A DNA stretch of 64,000 nucleotides from Tragulus kanchil (GCA_022376925.1 JAIOJX010000024.1:166997608-167061607), one strand, 5' to 3'; positions 1 through 12,639 are shown, counted from the stretch's first letter. Program-made: numbers and translations. The notes: a model not told the origin generated them from the letters alone.

Positions 1-1638
1 GAAGTGATACTTGCAATATGTTTTAAAACAACTGAGGGATGTATATGAAGCCAGATTAGCCATGAGTAGCTCACTACTGAAGCTAGGTAATGCCTATGTG
101 GGGTTCATTATAGTCTTTCTCTTCCTTTTGTATGTTTAAAGTTTTCCAGGTTTTTAAAATTTATTCCTCTAGACAAGGACCCCAGAATCTAGAATCTCAT
201 CATCCCTTCTACTACTGCCTTGTTTTTTAATCCATTAGAAATTTCTTTACTGTTTTATACAGCTCATACTCCTTTTCATTTTCTAAATATACATTACTTT
301 ACTTTTCAGCCCTTCATACATTTTATTCCTACCATGCTGGATACATTTTGCTTGGTGCATATACTTTAGAACTGCACTAATATGGTACATCTGACCATTT
401 AAATTTAAATTAGTAAAAAATTCAGTTCCTTAAACACACTAGCCCCACTTCAAGTGTTCAACAGTCCTATGTAACGTATAAGTACACTACTGAACAGCAC
501 AGAGAATATTCCCATCATCACAGAAAATGCCACTGAATGAAGCTGGTTTAAATTTCATTAATGAGTGCTGGTAACAATCTGTCCTTTTAAAAAATATATT
601 TCCACCATCATTCTTCAAAGATATTTTCACTGAGTATAAAATTCTAGGTTGACAGATTTGGCTTTTGTTCTCCATTTCATATTGAAGACGTAATTTCACT
701 ACCTTATGATTCCCACGGCTGTTGAGAAGGCATCTGTTAACCTAATTCTTGCTGTTTCAATGGTTATCTTCTTTTCCTCCAGCTACTTTAAGATTTCTCT
801 TTATGTCACTGGTTTTCTGCAATTTCATTATGATGTATCTAGGTGTGAATTTATTTTCACCCTAATTAGAATTCACTAGGATTCTTGAACCCTGGTTTGG
901 TATCTTTCACTGTTTCTGTAAGAGTGATCACCTCTGTAAATGACCTATTCTCTCTCTCCTCTTCCTTTAGAATTCCAATGAAGGCTTTCTCACTCTGTCC
1001 TCCGTTATCTCTCTGATCCTGTCATTTATGTTCTCTATCAGTCTACCTTTTCTGCCTTTAAACTACATCTTGGTTAATGCTGTCCAATCTATATTCCAGT
1101 TCAGTAATTTTCCTAATGTATCCAACCTGCTGCAAATTACATCATTAAAATTTTAATTCAGCTCCTCTATTTTTTATTTCCAGTAGTTGTATTTGGTTTT
1201 TTTGAAATTCAAAATGTCATTTTTTTGCTTCCTGTCTTCAGGTATGTTATTTTTGTGAACACAGTAATCATGGTTCTTTATCTGTACCTTCTCATTCTAA
1301 TGTACGATCCCTATAACAATCTTTTCCTGCTGTCTCGTTTCCACGGGTTCTTGCTCATGTTTCCTTGTCTCCCTTTATGGCTGGTTATCTTTGACTATGT
1401 GCTCAACAGTATCCTTCAAAAATTGGTTGTGGGGAGGTCTAAATTGAAGGAACATTCCTCAAAGGAACATATGCATTTGTTTCTACCAAATACTTGAGAG
1501 AATACCAGTCAGGGATCAACCTAAATTAAGTTATCACTTAAGGTTCCCTTACCTCACCAGGCTATGGCCAGTTCTGTAGAGTTTTGTTTGCTTTTTTTTC
1601 CCTCCGGTCTGTTCAGAACCAAGACAACTTGCCCTGAA
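1..1638. other. Gene-free stretch with an old LINE-like repeat
   Basis: No convincing exon is seen. From about 540 to 1480 the T-rich text (for example 'gagtataaaattctaggttgacag' split over 630-655 and the 'cactggttttctgcaatttcattatgatgt' region near 808-837) resembles a widely dispersed, strongly diverged mammalian LINE-type repeat. I cannot assign the subfamily without a repeat library. The 90-codon frame at 1225-1497 lies inside this repeat and is leucine- and phenylalanine-rich in the way T-rich DNA produces by chance. Confidence 0.4.
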
Positions 1639-3804
1639 GTCCTCTGGTATTTGACTGGGAAGCACACAACGGACGACGAAGTGGGGACAGGGATTAGCTC
1701 TGGCTGATTCTGCCCTCTCAGGAGTAGACACACAGGTTCAAGCCTAACAAGGATGGATCATAAGACTTTTCCTGACCAGACGCAAGTGGCTCTGAGCCTT
1801 GATTTCTGTCCATTTCCTCTTACAAGGCTGATGAACAGAGCCTAAATTTCTTGATATCAGCAAACATACTCAGGGCAAAGGTGGCTTCAGTTCTCCGGGT
1901 ACTCTGCTAGCCTCTTGGTTTAGGCTCTCTTCCAGAATCTGACTTACCCGACTCCACTATTTCCCCAGTTCTTCTAAGCTCTTAAGGTAGTGCTTTATAT
2001 ATCGTATGCAGCATTTTCAGTTATTTTTAAAAAGAAGACTGGTTTAAATAATCTATCCCACCATTACTCAGATGCAAGATACATTCCAGAGTAAATAGGT
2101 CTTCCTGATGTATCAGAGGTTAGTGTACAAACAACAGAGGACTCGAAGATAACATCTACGTTTTTAACCTGAACAACTTGGTGAAAATGAGATTATTTAC
2201 TGAAATAAAGGTGGCAAAGTGGGATAGGGGGGTCAGGTGTTAAAAAAACTGTGGCCACAGACTGTTAAACATTGAGACGCTTTAGCTAGGTTTTAGGTTT
2301 CTTGTGGCTTTAGACAAGACTTGCTTTTCATGTCATCTGCACGCATAATTACTTTAAAAAAAGTGCAACATACAAAGTAGATATTTGACTAAGTGAGAGT
2401 TTCTCTGCATTTGGCAGCATCCCTAGCTCTCCACCCTAAGAGCACTCTCCATCCCGTGTCACAGCCTCAGAAACATCTCTCCACAGACTGAGAGCCACCG
2501 GCTGAACGCCTCCTGTAGCCACTCCTATACACGGCGCTACCACCGTCCCTTCCACCACCGCCCACTCGACTGGACGCACCAAGGATACGCGAGAGCCGAG
2601 AGTCAGGCCAAGCCAGGCCAGCCTTCCTCAGGCCGGGTGTCCCCAAGCTCCCAAGTGCTTCGCAGTGTTGAGAAAAACAAGGAGTGAACGGGCAAGGACA
2701 GGGGGAGACAACAAAACAGTGTCCTCTGGTATTTGACTGGGAAGCACAACGGACGACGAAGTGGGGACAGGGATTAGCTCTGGCTGATTCTGCCCTCTCA
2801 GGAGTAGACACACAGGTTCAAGCCTAACAAGGATGGATCATAAGACTTTTCCTGACCAGACGCAAGTGGCTCTGAGCCTTGATTTCTGTCCATTTCCTCT
2901 TACAAGGCTGATGAACAGAGCCTAAATTTCTTGATATCAGCAAACATACTCAGGGCAAAGGTGGCTTCAGTTCTCCGGGTACTCTGCTAGCCTCTTGGTT
3001 TAGGCTCTCTTCCAGAATCTGACTTACCCGACTCCACTATTTCCCCAGTTCTTCTAAGCTCTTAAGGTAGTGCTTTATATATCGTATGCAGCATTTTCAG
3101 TTATTTTTAAAAAGAAGACTGGTTTAAATAATCTATCCCACCATTACTCAGATGCAAGATACATTCCAGAGTAAATAGGTCTTCCTGATGTATCAGAGGT
3201 TAGTGTACAAACAACAGAGGACTCGAAGATAACATCTACGTTTTTAACCTGAACAACTTGGTGAAAATGAGATTATTTACTGAAATAAAGGTGGCAAAGT
3301 GGGATAGGGGGGTCAGGTGTTAAAAAGACTGTGGCCACAGACTGTTAAACATTGAGACGCTTTAGCTAGGTTTTAGGTTTCTTGTGGCTTTAGACAAGAC
3401 TTGCTTTTCATGTCATCTGCACGCATAATTACTTTAAAAAAAGTGCAACATACAAAGTAGATATTTGACTAAGTGAGAGTTTCTCTGCATTTGGCAGCAT
3501 CCCTAGCTCTCCACCCTAAGAGCACTCTCCATCCCGTGTCACAGCCTCAGAAACATCTCTCCACAGACTGAGAGCCACCGGCTGAACGCCTCCTGTAGCC
3601 ACTCCTATACACGGCGCTACCACCGTCCCTTCCACCACCGCCCACTCGACTGGACGCACCAAGGATACGCGAGAGCCGAGAGTCAGGCCAAGCCAGGCCA
3701 GCCTTCCTCAGGCCGGGTGTCCCCAAGCTCCCAAGTGCTTCGCAGTGTTGAGAAAAACAAGGAGTGAACGGGCAAGGACAGGGGGAGACAACAAAACAGT
3801 GTCC
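1639..3804. repeat. Direct duplication 1, unit about 1.08 kb
   Basis: Bases 1639-2724 recur as 2721-3804 in the same orientation, so the two copies abut and share only GTCC at the join. Differences seen are one CA dinucleotide (CACACAACGG against CACAACGG) and one A/G near 2247 and 3327. The unit carries no transposon ends and no target-site duplication. This is the first of sixteen such blocks and is most simply an assembly duplication. Confidence 0.95.
2470..2740 (-). promoter_or_regulatory. Small CpG-rich patch, possible minus-strand promoter or first exon
   Basis: About a dozen CpG dinucleotides fall within 2490-2640, while the surrounding kilobase is nearly CpG-free. The patch recurs at 3550-3805 because it lies in duplication 1. 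Read on the minus strand it looks like a GC-rich 5' leader, but the first ATG opens only a five-codon frame and no strong splice donor follows. It may be a weak promoter, a non-coding first exon or only a GC-rich remnant. Confidence 0.25.
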
Positions 3805-3830
3805 CCTCACTCAAACAAGGCCATCTCTGG

Positions 3831-3953
3831 GGTCCTCCCGGGCAGTTCCGCAGTTAAGACGCCACGCTTCCACAGCAGGGGCGCACGGGTTCAATCCCCA
3901 GTTAGGGAACTAATATCCCACGTGCCACACCACAGTCAAAACAACAAAAACAA
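3831..3953 (+). mobile_element. CHR-1-type SINE, diverged
   Basis: The text runs GGGCAGTTCCGCAGTTAAGAC, then a B-box-like GGGTTCAATCCCC, then AGGGAACTAATATCCCACGT and an A/C-rich tail. This is the standard layout of the short cetartiodactyl tRNA-Glu-derived CHR SINE. The A-box region is degraded. Confidence 0.75.
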
Positions 3954-4850
3954 CAATTCTCCAACTGTTACATGATCCTGTATAATGTTATATTTTAAAA
4001 AGCATTTTAAAAAGAAACCTACTGCGAGTACAACGCATTCTTGTCAGATACAAAATGGTTGAAATCTTAAATCTCAAAAGCGAGAATTACTTAACAGCTC
4101 TCTTTTATTGCTACTCCACACGCAAATTCCTAATTAACATAAGCCCAGAAAAGAACTACTGATTCATTTGCAAGTTCTGGCATGTATGTGCTTTATCTAT
4201 ACTCCTTTTTTTCTTTTTTGACAGTAGCCAAGTAGAAATCAGGTAAAACTCATATGGATATATTAGGGCTTCCAAAATTAGAATCTAAACTATAACTCAT
4301 CCAAATAAAATTTACCCCCAAAATTATACAGCAAGAGTTTGTTTTAAGCAGCGCTATGCATTTTATGATTCCTTTTCTCCATTAGGTTCAAACCACTTTA
4401 TTTTACAGTTACTCTCCAATGTACCATATAAAAAAAATACTTTTATGCTCTACTAGAAACCTCCCTAACACAGTTTTAATATTGTTTTAAACATTAAAAT
4501 ATAATTTCAATTACCCTAAAGATCACTTCCCATTCAAAAGCCCTTTTTATTGCTTTGAATTTCAGGCATCAAAAGATATAATTAAATTGGAATCATGCTA
4601 ATAAATTTCCTACTTTCCACATAAGCTATGTATTCATCTGATATATATTCTCCATTGCTCTATCTGTATTCTATCTGTGCATACCAATGTTCCTATTTAA
4701 CTGTATATGACATCATTACAAAGCTGTTCTCCAAATAGAACATAAATGTCTGTAATCTAAGGATAAAAAATGTTTATTGATGATTATTTACATTTAAAAT
4801 AAGCTGGAATTCCACAGTTCTTTAGATATGGACACACACATACACATGCA
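3954..4850. other. AT-rich gene-free stretch
   Basis: AT-rich sequence with no recognisable gene, island or young repeat. I see nothing here beyond possible very old LINE debris near 4620-4700. Confidence 0.5.
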
Positions 4851-5072
4851 GGGCTTCCCAGGTGGCTCAGTGGTAAAGAATCCGCCTGGCAATGCAGGAG
4901 CCTCAGGAGATACGGGTTCAATTCCCGAGTCGGGAAGACCTCACAAAGCAGGAAAGGGCACCCCACTCCAGTATTCTGGCTTGGAGAATCCCATGGGCCG
5001 AGGAGCCTGGGGGGCTGCAGTCCACGGGGTCACAGAGCCACCCGTGACTGAGCAACGGAGCACACACACAGA
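4851..5072 (+). mobile_element. Bov-tA SINE
   Basis: The head GGGCTTCCCAGGTGGCTCAG, a B box (GGGTTCAATTCCC) and the Bov-A-like body (CCCACTCCAGTATTCTGGCTTGG, then GAGGAGCCTGGGGGGCTGCAG and GTCCACGGGGTCACAGAG) appear in order. This is the ruminant-specific tRNA-Glu/Bov-A composite SINE. The tail is a CA-rich run. Confidence 0.92.
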
Positions 5073-5369
5073 ACCACAGAGGGGCAAGCGCTCATGCCCT
5101 GGCAGGACCAGAACCTGCCATGCCCCTGCCCACCCCAGTCTTCCTCTCGGATCCCTGACGACACCGTCACCCTCCTCCCTCCCGAGTTGGAAACGTGTGA
5201 GCCACCCTCAACTCCTCCCCTCTCTGGAGCCTCCACACAGCTGATCCTCAAGCCCTGTAAGGGCTACTTCTTTTCTCTCCTTTTTTCAGTAGTTCAAAAA
5301 TTCCAAACACAGAAACACATACACTGAGACGTCTCAACAGAAGCATGCATGCTCTTTCTGTCTTCCCCC

Positions 5370-5710
5370 AGCCACAACTGCTCACCTTCACTAGTTCCAT
5401 GGATATCCTTCCCATGTTTCTATAGTTACCGAAAGACTACAGGACTCCACACACTGTTCTGCACTTGCTTTTCTTACTTAACACATCCTGAAAATCTTTT
5501 CCTATTGGTCCATAAGGAGCTTCCTCATCTTCTGTAAGGCTGCTTAGTATGTTGTTCTCTGGCTACATCTCAATTTATTATAGGTGGACATTATTGCTAT
5601 TATAAACAATACTGTAATTGATAACTTTGCAAATGCATCATTTCAGTTCATATAAGGGTAAGATAAATTCCCTAAAGTGGGGCTGCTGGGACAAAGGAAA
5701 TTACGACAGT
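5370..5710. repeat. Old L1-type repeat fragment (recurs at 6471-6811)
   Basis: The series 'catcttctgtaaggctgctt', 'ggtggacattattgctatta' and 'ggggctgctgggacaaagga' follows the order of a common L1M 3' UTR fossil (tile of mammalian genomes). It is strongly diverged and non-coding. The second copy is the duplicate produced by duplication 2. Confidence 0.5.
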
Positions 5711-5984
5711 AATCATGACAGACAACCAGACGCCTTAAAGACATTTATTTCTTAAGTTTTTTTTTTTTTTTCATTTTAAAGTTAGTCCTTTACTCCCCAT
5801 TGTCTTTAACACTGCCTTCTCATGCCTGTATTAACGGAACAGTCTAACTTGCCCCCACTTCCCCAAACAGTCTCTATCCTGTGGTCAAACTAATCGTAAT
5901 TGTATTTAATAGGTTTTTGTTTTTAAATTTGTTTTTAAATTTTGTTTTTGTTTTTAAATTTTAAACCTATTAAATTGTATTTAA

Positions 5985-6236
5985 TAGTTTTTTGTTTTTG
6001 TTTTTTTATTTTCATCCACCTTTACTCTTTGGCCTGTGTGGGCCTCCCACTGCAGTGGCCTCTCTCGCTGCAGAGCGCCGGCTCTGGGCGCATGCGCTCC
6101 AGAGCACTGACTGTAACTGGACACACTGGTGCAGTCGCTCGGTGGCACGCGGGATCTTCCCGGGCCAGGGATCGAACCGGTGCCCCCTGCACTCCAAGGA
6201 GGACTCTCTACCCCCTGGACCACCAGGGAAGTCCTG
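5985..6236 (-). mobile_element. CHR-related young SINE, minus strand
   Basis: Reading the minus strand from 6236 gives GGACTTCCCTGGTGGTCCAG, a B box GGTTCGATCCC, then the middle block with GCGCATGCGC (6090-6099 region) and GGCCTCTCTCG/TGGGAGGCCCACAC in reverse. The tail is short (CCAAAGAGTAAAGGTGGATG then A-rich). It belongs to the same group as the elements near 29.5 and 38.8 kb. Confidence 0.88.
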
Positions 6237-7085
6237 AAAGGAAATGCCCCCCCCCCTGCCAAAAATAAAACCCTCCTCCCTCCCGAGTTGGAAACGTGTG
6301 AGCCACCCTCAACTCCTCCCCTCTCTGGAGCCTCCACACAGCTGATCCTCAAGCCCTGTAAGGGCTACTTCTTTTCTCTCCTTTTTTCAGTAGTTCAAAA
6401 ATTCCAAACACAGAAACACATACACTGAGACGTCTCAACAGAAGCATGCATGCTCTTTCTGTCTTCCCCCAGCCACAACTGCTCACCTTCACTAGTTCCA
6501 TGGATATCCTTCCCATGTTTCTATAGTTACCGAAAGACTACAGGACTCCACACACTGTTCTGCACTTGCTTTTCTTACTTAACACATCCTGAAAATCTTT
6601 TCCTATTGGTCCATAAGGAGCTTCCTCATCTTCTGTAAGGCTGCTTAGTATGTTGTTCTCTGGCTACATCTCAATTTATTATAGGTGGACATTATTGCTA
6701 TTATAAACAATACTGTAATTGATAACTTTGCAAATGCATCATTTCAGTTCATATAAGGGTAAGATAAATTCCCTAAAGTGGGGCTGCTGGGACAAAGGAA
6801 ATTACGACAGTAATCATGACAGACAACCAGACGCCTTAAAGACATTTATTTCTTAAGTTTTTTTTTTTTTTTCATTTTAAAGTTAGTCCTTTACTCCCCA
6901 TTGTCTTTAACACTGCCTTCTCATGCCTGTATTAACGGAACAGTCTAACTTGCCCCCACTTCCCCAAACAGTCTCTATCCTGTGGTCAAACTAATCGTAA
7001 TTGTATTTAATAGGTTTTTGTTTTTAAATTTGTTTTTAAATTTTGTTTTTGTTTTTAAATTTTAAACCTATTAAATTGTATTTAA

Positions 7086-7337
7086 TAGTTTTTTGTTTTT
7101 GTTTTTTTATTTTCATCCACCTTTACTCTTTGGCCTGTGTGGGCCTCCCACTGCAGTGGCCTCTCTCGCTGCAGAGCGCCGGCTCTGGGCGCATGCGCTC
7201 CAGAGCACTGACTGTAACTGGACACACTGGTGCAGTCGCTCGGTGGCACGCGGGATCTTCCCGGGCCAGGGATCGAACCGGTGCCCCCTGCACTCCAAGG
7301 AGGACTCTCTACCCCCTGGACCACCAGGGAAGTCCTG
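7086..7337 (-). mobile_element. Second copy of the 5985-6236 SINE
   Basis: Identical to the element at 5985-6236 and at the same place in the second unit of duplication 2. It should not be counted as an independent insertion. Confidence 0.88.
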
Positions 7338-7342
7338 AAAGG

Positions 7343-9151
7343 TTAAAACTCCCTGATCATCACTCTCTATCTTTACTCCCAAACCCCAATCCTCTATCCA
7401 GCACCCAAGAATTAAATACTATTACCAGTTTATTAGTAGTATTATCTTGCCAGACCAAATTATTTGCACTTGGATGTATCCATCTGTACAGTCCCTCCAA
7501 AATACAGTATTCTTCCGGTTCTTTCCTAATTTATACAAAGGTTAACGTGCTATATACACTTCTCTACAACTCATCATTTGAAAGTATATTTAATCTATTC
7601 ATTTAAAAATGTTATTCCATAGTTTGAATATCCAATTTACTTGGCAATTTTCCTAATAATGACCAGATCTGTTTTCTAGGGGTTTTTTTACTGTTGAAAT
7701 AATGCTGTAGTGAGCACACTTGCACACACCTCCTCATTTACACATGTAAGTGTTCCTCTAGTGCAAAAAATGCACAGATTTTTTGAGAACAGCATTTTAA
7801 ATGAACAAAACTGCCCAAGCCAATTTATACCTCCAAAGTGGCTGCATCACCTCAATACTCCCAACAAGAGTCTATATTTTAAATGTCTGTATTTTGAATA
7901 CCATCATTTGTAGTTTGGTCAAATTTATCAAAATTTTATCTTTCTAATAAATAGACATAATCATGTATTTCAATTACCTATAGAATACTACAGAATTAAG
8001 TCATATGTATATTTAACCTTATGTGAAAAATAAATTGTTTGTCACCTACTACTCTATTTCATAAATGCACATCTCTGAATTAGTTTGAAATATGAATATC
8101 CCCCATTTTCTCAGTAGGTCTCAGTTCTCAATACTTCTTATAGAGTGAGCTTCAGATCTCCATGGCTGAAAGTTTTAAGGAAGATCCCCTGGAGAAGCAA
8201 ATGGCAACCTACTCAGCTTAGTGACTAAACAACAACTATTCTATTTCATAGGATCATTCCTTAATTCATGATTCTGCTTGAGAAATCTCCTCCTTAACCA
8301 GTTTACCAGACCAAGTATTTATATTTTTCCTCCAAAACTCAGTTCAGATGCTACCACCTCCAACAAGCTTCTTAGAAAGGATTAACCATTTATCTCTTCT
8401 CTCATTATCCCCTCAACCTACTTTCTTTAATATATGGATTCCACCAGATTATGAACAATTGTTTACAAGCTCTCTTCTCTCATAGTTCTCAGGTATTCAA
8501 GCAATTCTTAAGTGCATTTTAATATCCAGAAGTTTCTATCATCTTGATCAATAACTATTTGCTAAATTAAACCAAAAATATCAAAACCATAATCTTTAAC
8601 TAAAAATATTTCACAACCTAAAAGAATATGTAGATTAAAAAAAGCAGTCTATAGTTCCATTTTTAAAAATTTTTTTCTTAAGTGCGTACATACCACAGGG
8701 TAAGTGTTTCTCAAACAACGGTCATGGCCCATTAGCAGGTTATAATTTTAATGGGTTAAAGTCAACATTTAGAAAAATATCAGCATATATAAAATGCTGT
8801 GAAGTCTATTTCATGAACTTCTTCCAGCTATACACATGTGCACACACACAGGATACGCAATACACATGCAACAACATACATGCTCATAATACAAAATGCG
8901 TTCATCACTGTGGGTCACAGTAAAAAATTCTCTGGAAGCTATTGCCAGAGTTGGTTATGGGTCTGGAGAACCTTTAAATTAACCAACAAGCGTATACAGT
9001 CAGGGAAGGCTTCCTCAGTGAAAGACTCAAGCAGCTGAAGTGCCGCCGGGCTTCCCGCTGCTTCTCTGGTCTCGTCCATCCCCCTCACTCGCTCAGCTCC
9101 AGCCACACAGGTCTTAGTGACTATTCCAACAGCTGAGCATGCTCCCACCTC
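7343..9151. other. Gene-free stretch with old LINE debris
   Basis: No exon is supported. Bases 7400-7760 look like another diverged L1M-type 3' region ('ctgtagtgagcacacttgca' fits the usual order). Near 8180-8237 a decayed Bov-tA fragment may be present (GATCCCCTGGAGAAGCAAATGG). The rest is AT-rich and featureless. Confidence 0.4.
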
Positions 9152-9877
9152 AGGGTCTCGGCGGCGTTATCTCCTCTGATTGGAAAGCTCTTCACTTAGA
9201 TAGCTGCATAGTTTACGCCCCCACTTCAGGACACCCGCTGACCGTCTAGGATAGAACCCACTTCCCCCCATCCCATCCTCCTACCCAGCTTTCCTCTTCA
9301 TCCCATTCATTACCACCTGAGTTTGTTCACTGTGCCCTTTCTCCCCAACACCGAATGTCAGCTCCAAGAAAACAGAGACTTTGTCTTCTGTTTTGCTCAC
9401 TACCGGAACACCAGAGATTAGACCAGGGCCTGGCACAGAGCACTCTAGGCTGAACAGGCTCTGACAGGCAAGGAAATGGACAAGGAAGCACACTTGGGAG
9501 TTCCGCCTCAGCACGGTATGCTAAAGAGGAAATACTACCTTGGTGATGTTAAGACGGAAAGAATAAGGCTGAAGAAAGAGGGTGTAACAGGAAAGACTTG
9601 AAAGCCAGAAGGCAGAGTTTGGACTTTATCCTGCAGACAATTGGAAGTTGTTCTACGTTTTGAGCAAACGACGATCCATTCAAACATTTATTCAGCACAA
9701 GTTCAATTCACTTTGCTTGGCACAGTGGAGAGTGCAAGGGTCAACAATGCATGTGTGTTCTCTCTTCAGGCGGCTCAGGCCTAGCAGCAGTGGGCTCAAA
9801 AAAACTTTCAGGAAAATTAAACTGGATGGACATGCAGGATGGACCGGAGGAAAGTGATTCTCAAGTGAAAAAGGGCC

Positions 9878-10048
9878 GGGCTTCCCCAGTGGTCCAGTGG
9901 CTAACAGCGGGCTCCCAAGGCAGGGGGAGGCCCTGACTTCAATCCCTGGTCAGGGAACTAGATTCCACCTGCAGCAACTAAGAGTTCACATACCACAACC
10001 ACACACTCAGCGGAGCCAAATAAATAAATACTTTAAAATAAATAAAGT
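9878..10048 (+). mobile_element. CHR-1-type SINE
   Basis: Head GGGCTTCCCCAGTGGTCCAG, then TTCAATCCCTGGTCAGGGAA, ACTAAGAGTTCACATACCAC and an AAATAAATAAATAC tail. The order and ending are those of the short CHR element. Confidence 0.85.
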
Positions 10049-10962
10049 TAGAAAGAGCAAATGACACGTAACACAGAATCCCAAAAACGGAAACCAAGTA
10101 AAAAGTAAAGAATCACACTGACAGATACAAGAAAAAAGGGAGAAACATGTATTGCAGACAACTTGAAGATTTAAGCATGATGATGATAAAAAAAACAAAA
10201 AAGAAATAACCCGAGATAAAAGGAGTACACATCTGCCACTAGGGTCTCGCGTTATCTCCTCTGATTGGAAAGCTCTTCACTTAGATAGCTGCATAGTTTA
10301 CGCCCCCACTTCAGGACACCCGCTGACCGTCTAGGATAGAACCCACTTCCCCCCATCCCATCCTCCTACCCAGCTTTCCTCTTCATCCCATTCATTACCA
10401 CCTGAGTTTGTTCACTGTGCCCTTTCTCCCCAACACCGAATGTCAGCTCCAAGAAAACAGAGACTTTGTCTTCTGTTTTGCTCACTACCGGAACACCAGA
10501 GATTAGACCAGGGCCTGGCACAGAGCACTCTAGGCTGAACAGGCTCTGACAGGCAAGGAAATGGACAAGGAAGCACACTTGGGAGTTCCGCCTCAGCACG
10601 GTATGCTAAAGAGGAAATACTACCTTGGTGATGTTAAGACGGAAAGAATAAGGCTGAAGAAAGAGGGTGTAACAGGAAAGACTTGAAAGCCAGAAGGCAG
10701 AGTTTGGACTTTATCCTGCAGACAATTGGAAGTTGTTCTACGTTTTGAGCAAACGACGATCCATTCAAACATTTATTCAGCACAAGTTCAATTCACTTTG
10801 CTTGGCACAGTGGAGAGTGCAAGGGTCAACAATGCATGTGTGTTCTCTCTTCAGGCGGCTCAGGCCTAGCAGCAGTGGGCTCAAAAAAACTTTCAGGAAA
10901 ATTAAACTGGATGGACATGCAGGATGGACCGGAGGAAAGTGATTCTCAAGTGAAAAAGGGCC

Positions 10963-11133
10963 GGGCTTCCCCAGTGGTCCAGTGGCTAACAGCGGGCTCC
11001 CAAGGCAGGGGGAGGCCCTGACTTCAATCCCTGGTCAGGGAACTAGATTCCACCTGCAGCAACTAAGAGTTCACATACCACAACCACACACTCAGCGGAG
11101 CCAAATAAATAAATACTTTAAAATAAATAAAGT
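10963..11133 (+). mobile_element. Second copy of the 9878-10048 SINE
   Basis: The same element in the second unit of duplication 3; not an independent insertion. Confidence 0.85.
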
Positions 11134-11430
11134 TAGAAAGAGCAAATGACACGTAACACAGAATCCCAAAAACGGAAACCAAGTAAAAAGTAAAGAATCA
11201 CACTGACAGATACAAGAAAAAAGGGAGAAACATGTATTGCAGACAACTTGAAGATTTAAGCATGATGATGATAAAACAAAGAAAAACAGAGTAGGTAGAA
11301 GCTGGGTAGTGATAAATCAAAAACTGAAAGAAATTCCTTCAGCCTCTCAAAGGAAATATTCGGTAACCCACTGGAGATACAAACCTGGAGAGTACACATC
11401 TGAGTCACCAACATATAAAACATCCATGGA

Positions 11431-11558
11431 CATGGGCCAAAGAACAAAGATGGATGACAAAAGATAAATGAAAGACCAACAGAAGTGGCCCACCCGCCCC
11501 CCTCCCTCCGCTGCCCACCCCCCCCAAAAAATAAACACAACATAAAAAAAAAAAAAAA
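11431..11558 (+). mobile_element. Tail-only (5'-truncated) type A SINE with target-site duplication
   Basis: Only the 3' module of the type A SINE is present: GGGCCAAAGAACAAAGATGG, GAAAGACCAACAGAAGTGGC, a C-rich block and an A-rich end. It is bounded by ATCCATGGA at 11422-11430 and again at 11559-11567. No tRNA-like head precedes it, so the insertion itself began inside the element. Confidence 0.8.
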
Positions 11559-11660
11559 ATCCATGGAAAAGAGACAAAGAGAGCTGAGCAAAGAGCCAAG
11601 TACTGAGAGGAAGTCAGTGATAACACGATCAAGAAACAACATCAAAAATTCACAAGTGGA

Positions 11661-11927
11661 GGGCTTCCCTGGTGGTCCAGTGGGTAGAGTTCGCCTTGCA
11701 GTGCAAGGGGCGTCAGTTCGATCCCTGGCACAGGAAGATTCCACATGCCAGATCTTGGCATGGGACCAGTGTGTCCAATTACAAGCCAGCACTCTGGAAA
11801 GCATGTGTCCTGAGCCACTGCTCTGCAGGGAGAGAGGCCACAGCAATGGGAGGCCCACACAGGCCACTGAATTAAGATGGATGAAAATAATAAATAAGAG
11901 CTCATGGCATGAAGTTAAAAAAAAGAC
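11661..11927 (+). mobile_element. CHR-related SINE, type B tail, full length
   Basis: Head GGGCTTCCCTGGTGGTCCAG, A-box-like TGGTCCAGTGG, B box AGTTCGATCCC, middle block with a decayed NRF-1-like site (AAGCATGTGTCC), and a 3' end GAGCTCATGGCATGAAG followed by A. Target-site duplications ATTCACAAGTGGA (11648-11660) and ATTCACAAATGGA (11928-11940) fix both ends and show that the GAGCTC tail belongs to the element. Confidence 0.88.
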
Positions 11928-12512
11928 ATTCACAAATGGAGCAGCAGCCACAAAAGGGACACGAGGATGGCACTAACATGAAATGCAAGGAAAGAAAAGG
12001 TAAGAAGCCTAAGTGGAAGCCAACAGTAACACCTACACACTGACCGATAAAATCAGGACGAAGTCAATACCACTTGGAAGAAGGATGTCCCTTGAAGCTA
12101 CAGTCTGAGTATGACACATTCCCATGTAATGTCATTACAAAAATTGTAGTCAGTGGGGGAAGAAGTAGTAAAAAGAGCTGAGGGCAGCAATTTTTAACTA
12201 AGGTCTTAAAGTTTCTGAAATACAGAAGAGAAATGAGGAAGCATCTATAAAGAACAGGAGTAAAAGTTCTTTTTTTTTTCCTCCTAAAACATAGAAGTCT
12301 GTAGACACCACAATTCTTGAAGACAGGGAGGAGAAATCCCTGCAGATAATGATCAAAGTGATCAAAGGAAAAGTTAGGTAGAAGCTGGGTAGTGATAAAT
12401 CAAAAACTGAAAGAAATTCCTTCAGCCTCTCAAAGGAAATATTCGGTAACCCACTGGAGATACAAACCTGAGAGTACACATCTGAGTCACCAACATATAA
12501 AACATCCATGGA

Positions 12513-12639
12513 CATGGGCCAAAGAACAAAGATGGATGACAAAAGATAAATGAAAGACCAACAGAAGTGGCCTCCCCGCCCCCTCCCTCCGCTGCCCACC
12601 CCCCCCAAAAAATAAACACAACATAAAAAAAAAAAAAAA
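12513..12639 (+). mobile_element. Second copy of the tail-only type A SINE
   Basis: Same element as 11431-11558, repeated by duplication 4. It has the same flanking ATCCATGGA pair. Confidence 0.78.

Larger units (their letters stand above)
5169..7342. repeat. Direct duplication 2, unit about 1.10 kb
   Basis: Bases 5169-6241 recur as 6270-7342. The copies are essentially identical over the whole unit, including the poly-T stretch near 5758 and 6859 and an internal SINE. They are separated by a 28-base filler (6242-6269) made mostly of C and A runs that has no counterpart elsewhere in the window. Confidence 0.95.
9152..11275. repeat. Direct duplication 3, unit about 1.09 kb
   Basis: Bases 9152-10190 recur as 10241-11275. 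A GCG triplet near 9160 is missing in the second copy. The 50-base filler 10191-10240 is A-rich at its left and resembles neither flank cleanly. Duplication 4 starts only 16 bases after this one ends. Confidence 0.95.

Noticed and set aside
5942..7606. Frames of 108-187 codons repeated in both units
   Set aside because: They are antisense translations of the SINE at 5985-6236 and its duplicate, with poly-T-derived phenylalanine runs.
11256..11951. 231-codon minus-strand frame
   Set aside because: It is translation of two SINE insertions and the intervening L1-like DNA in reverse; the duplicate at 12487-13032 confirms it is not gene-specific.
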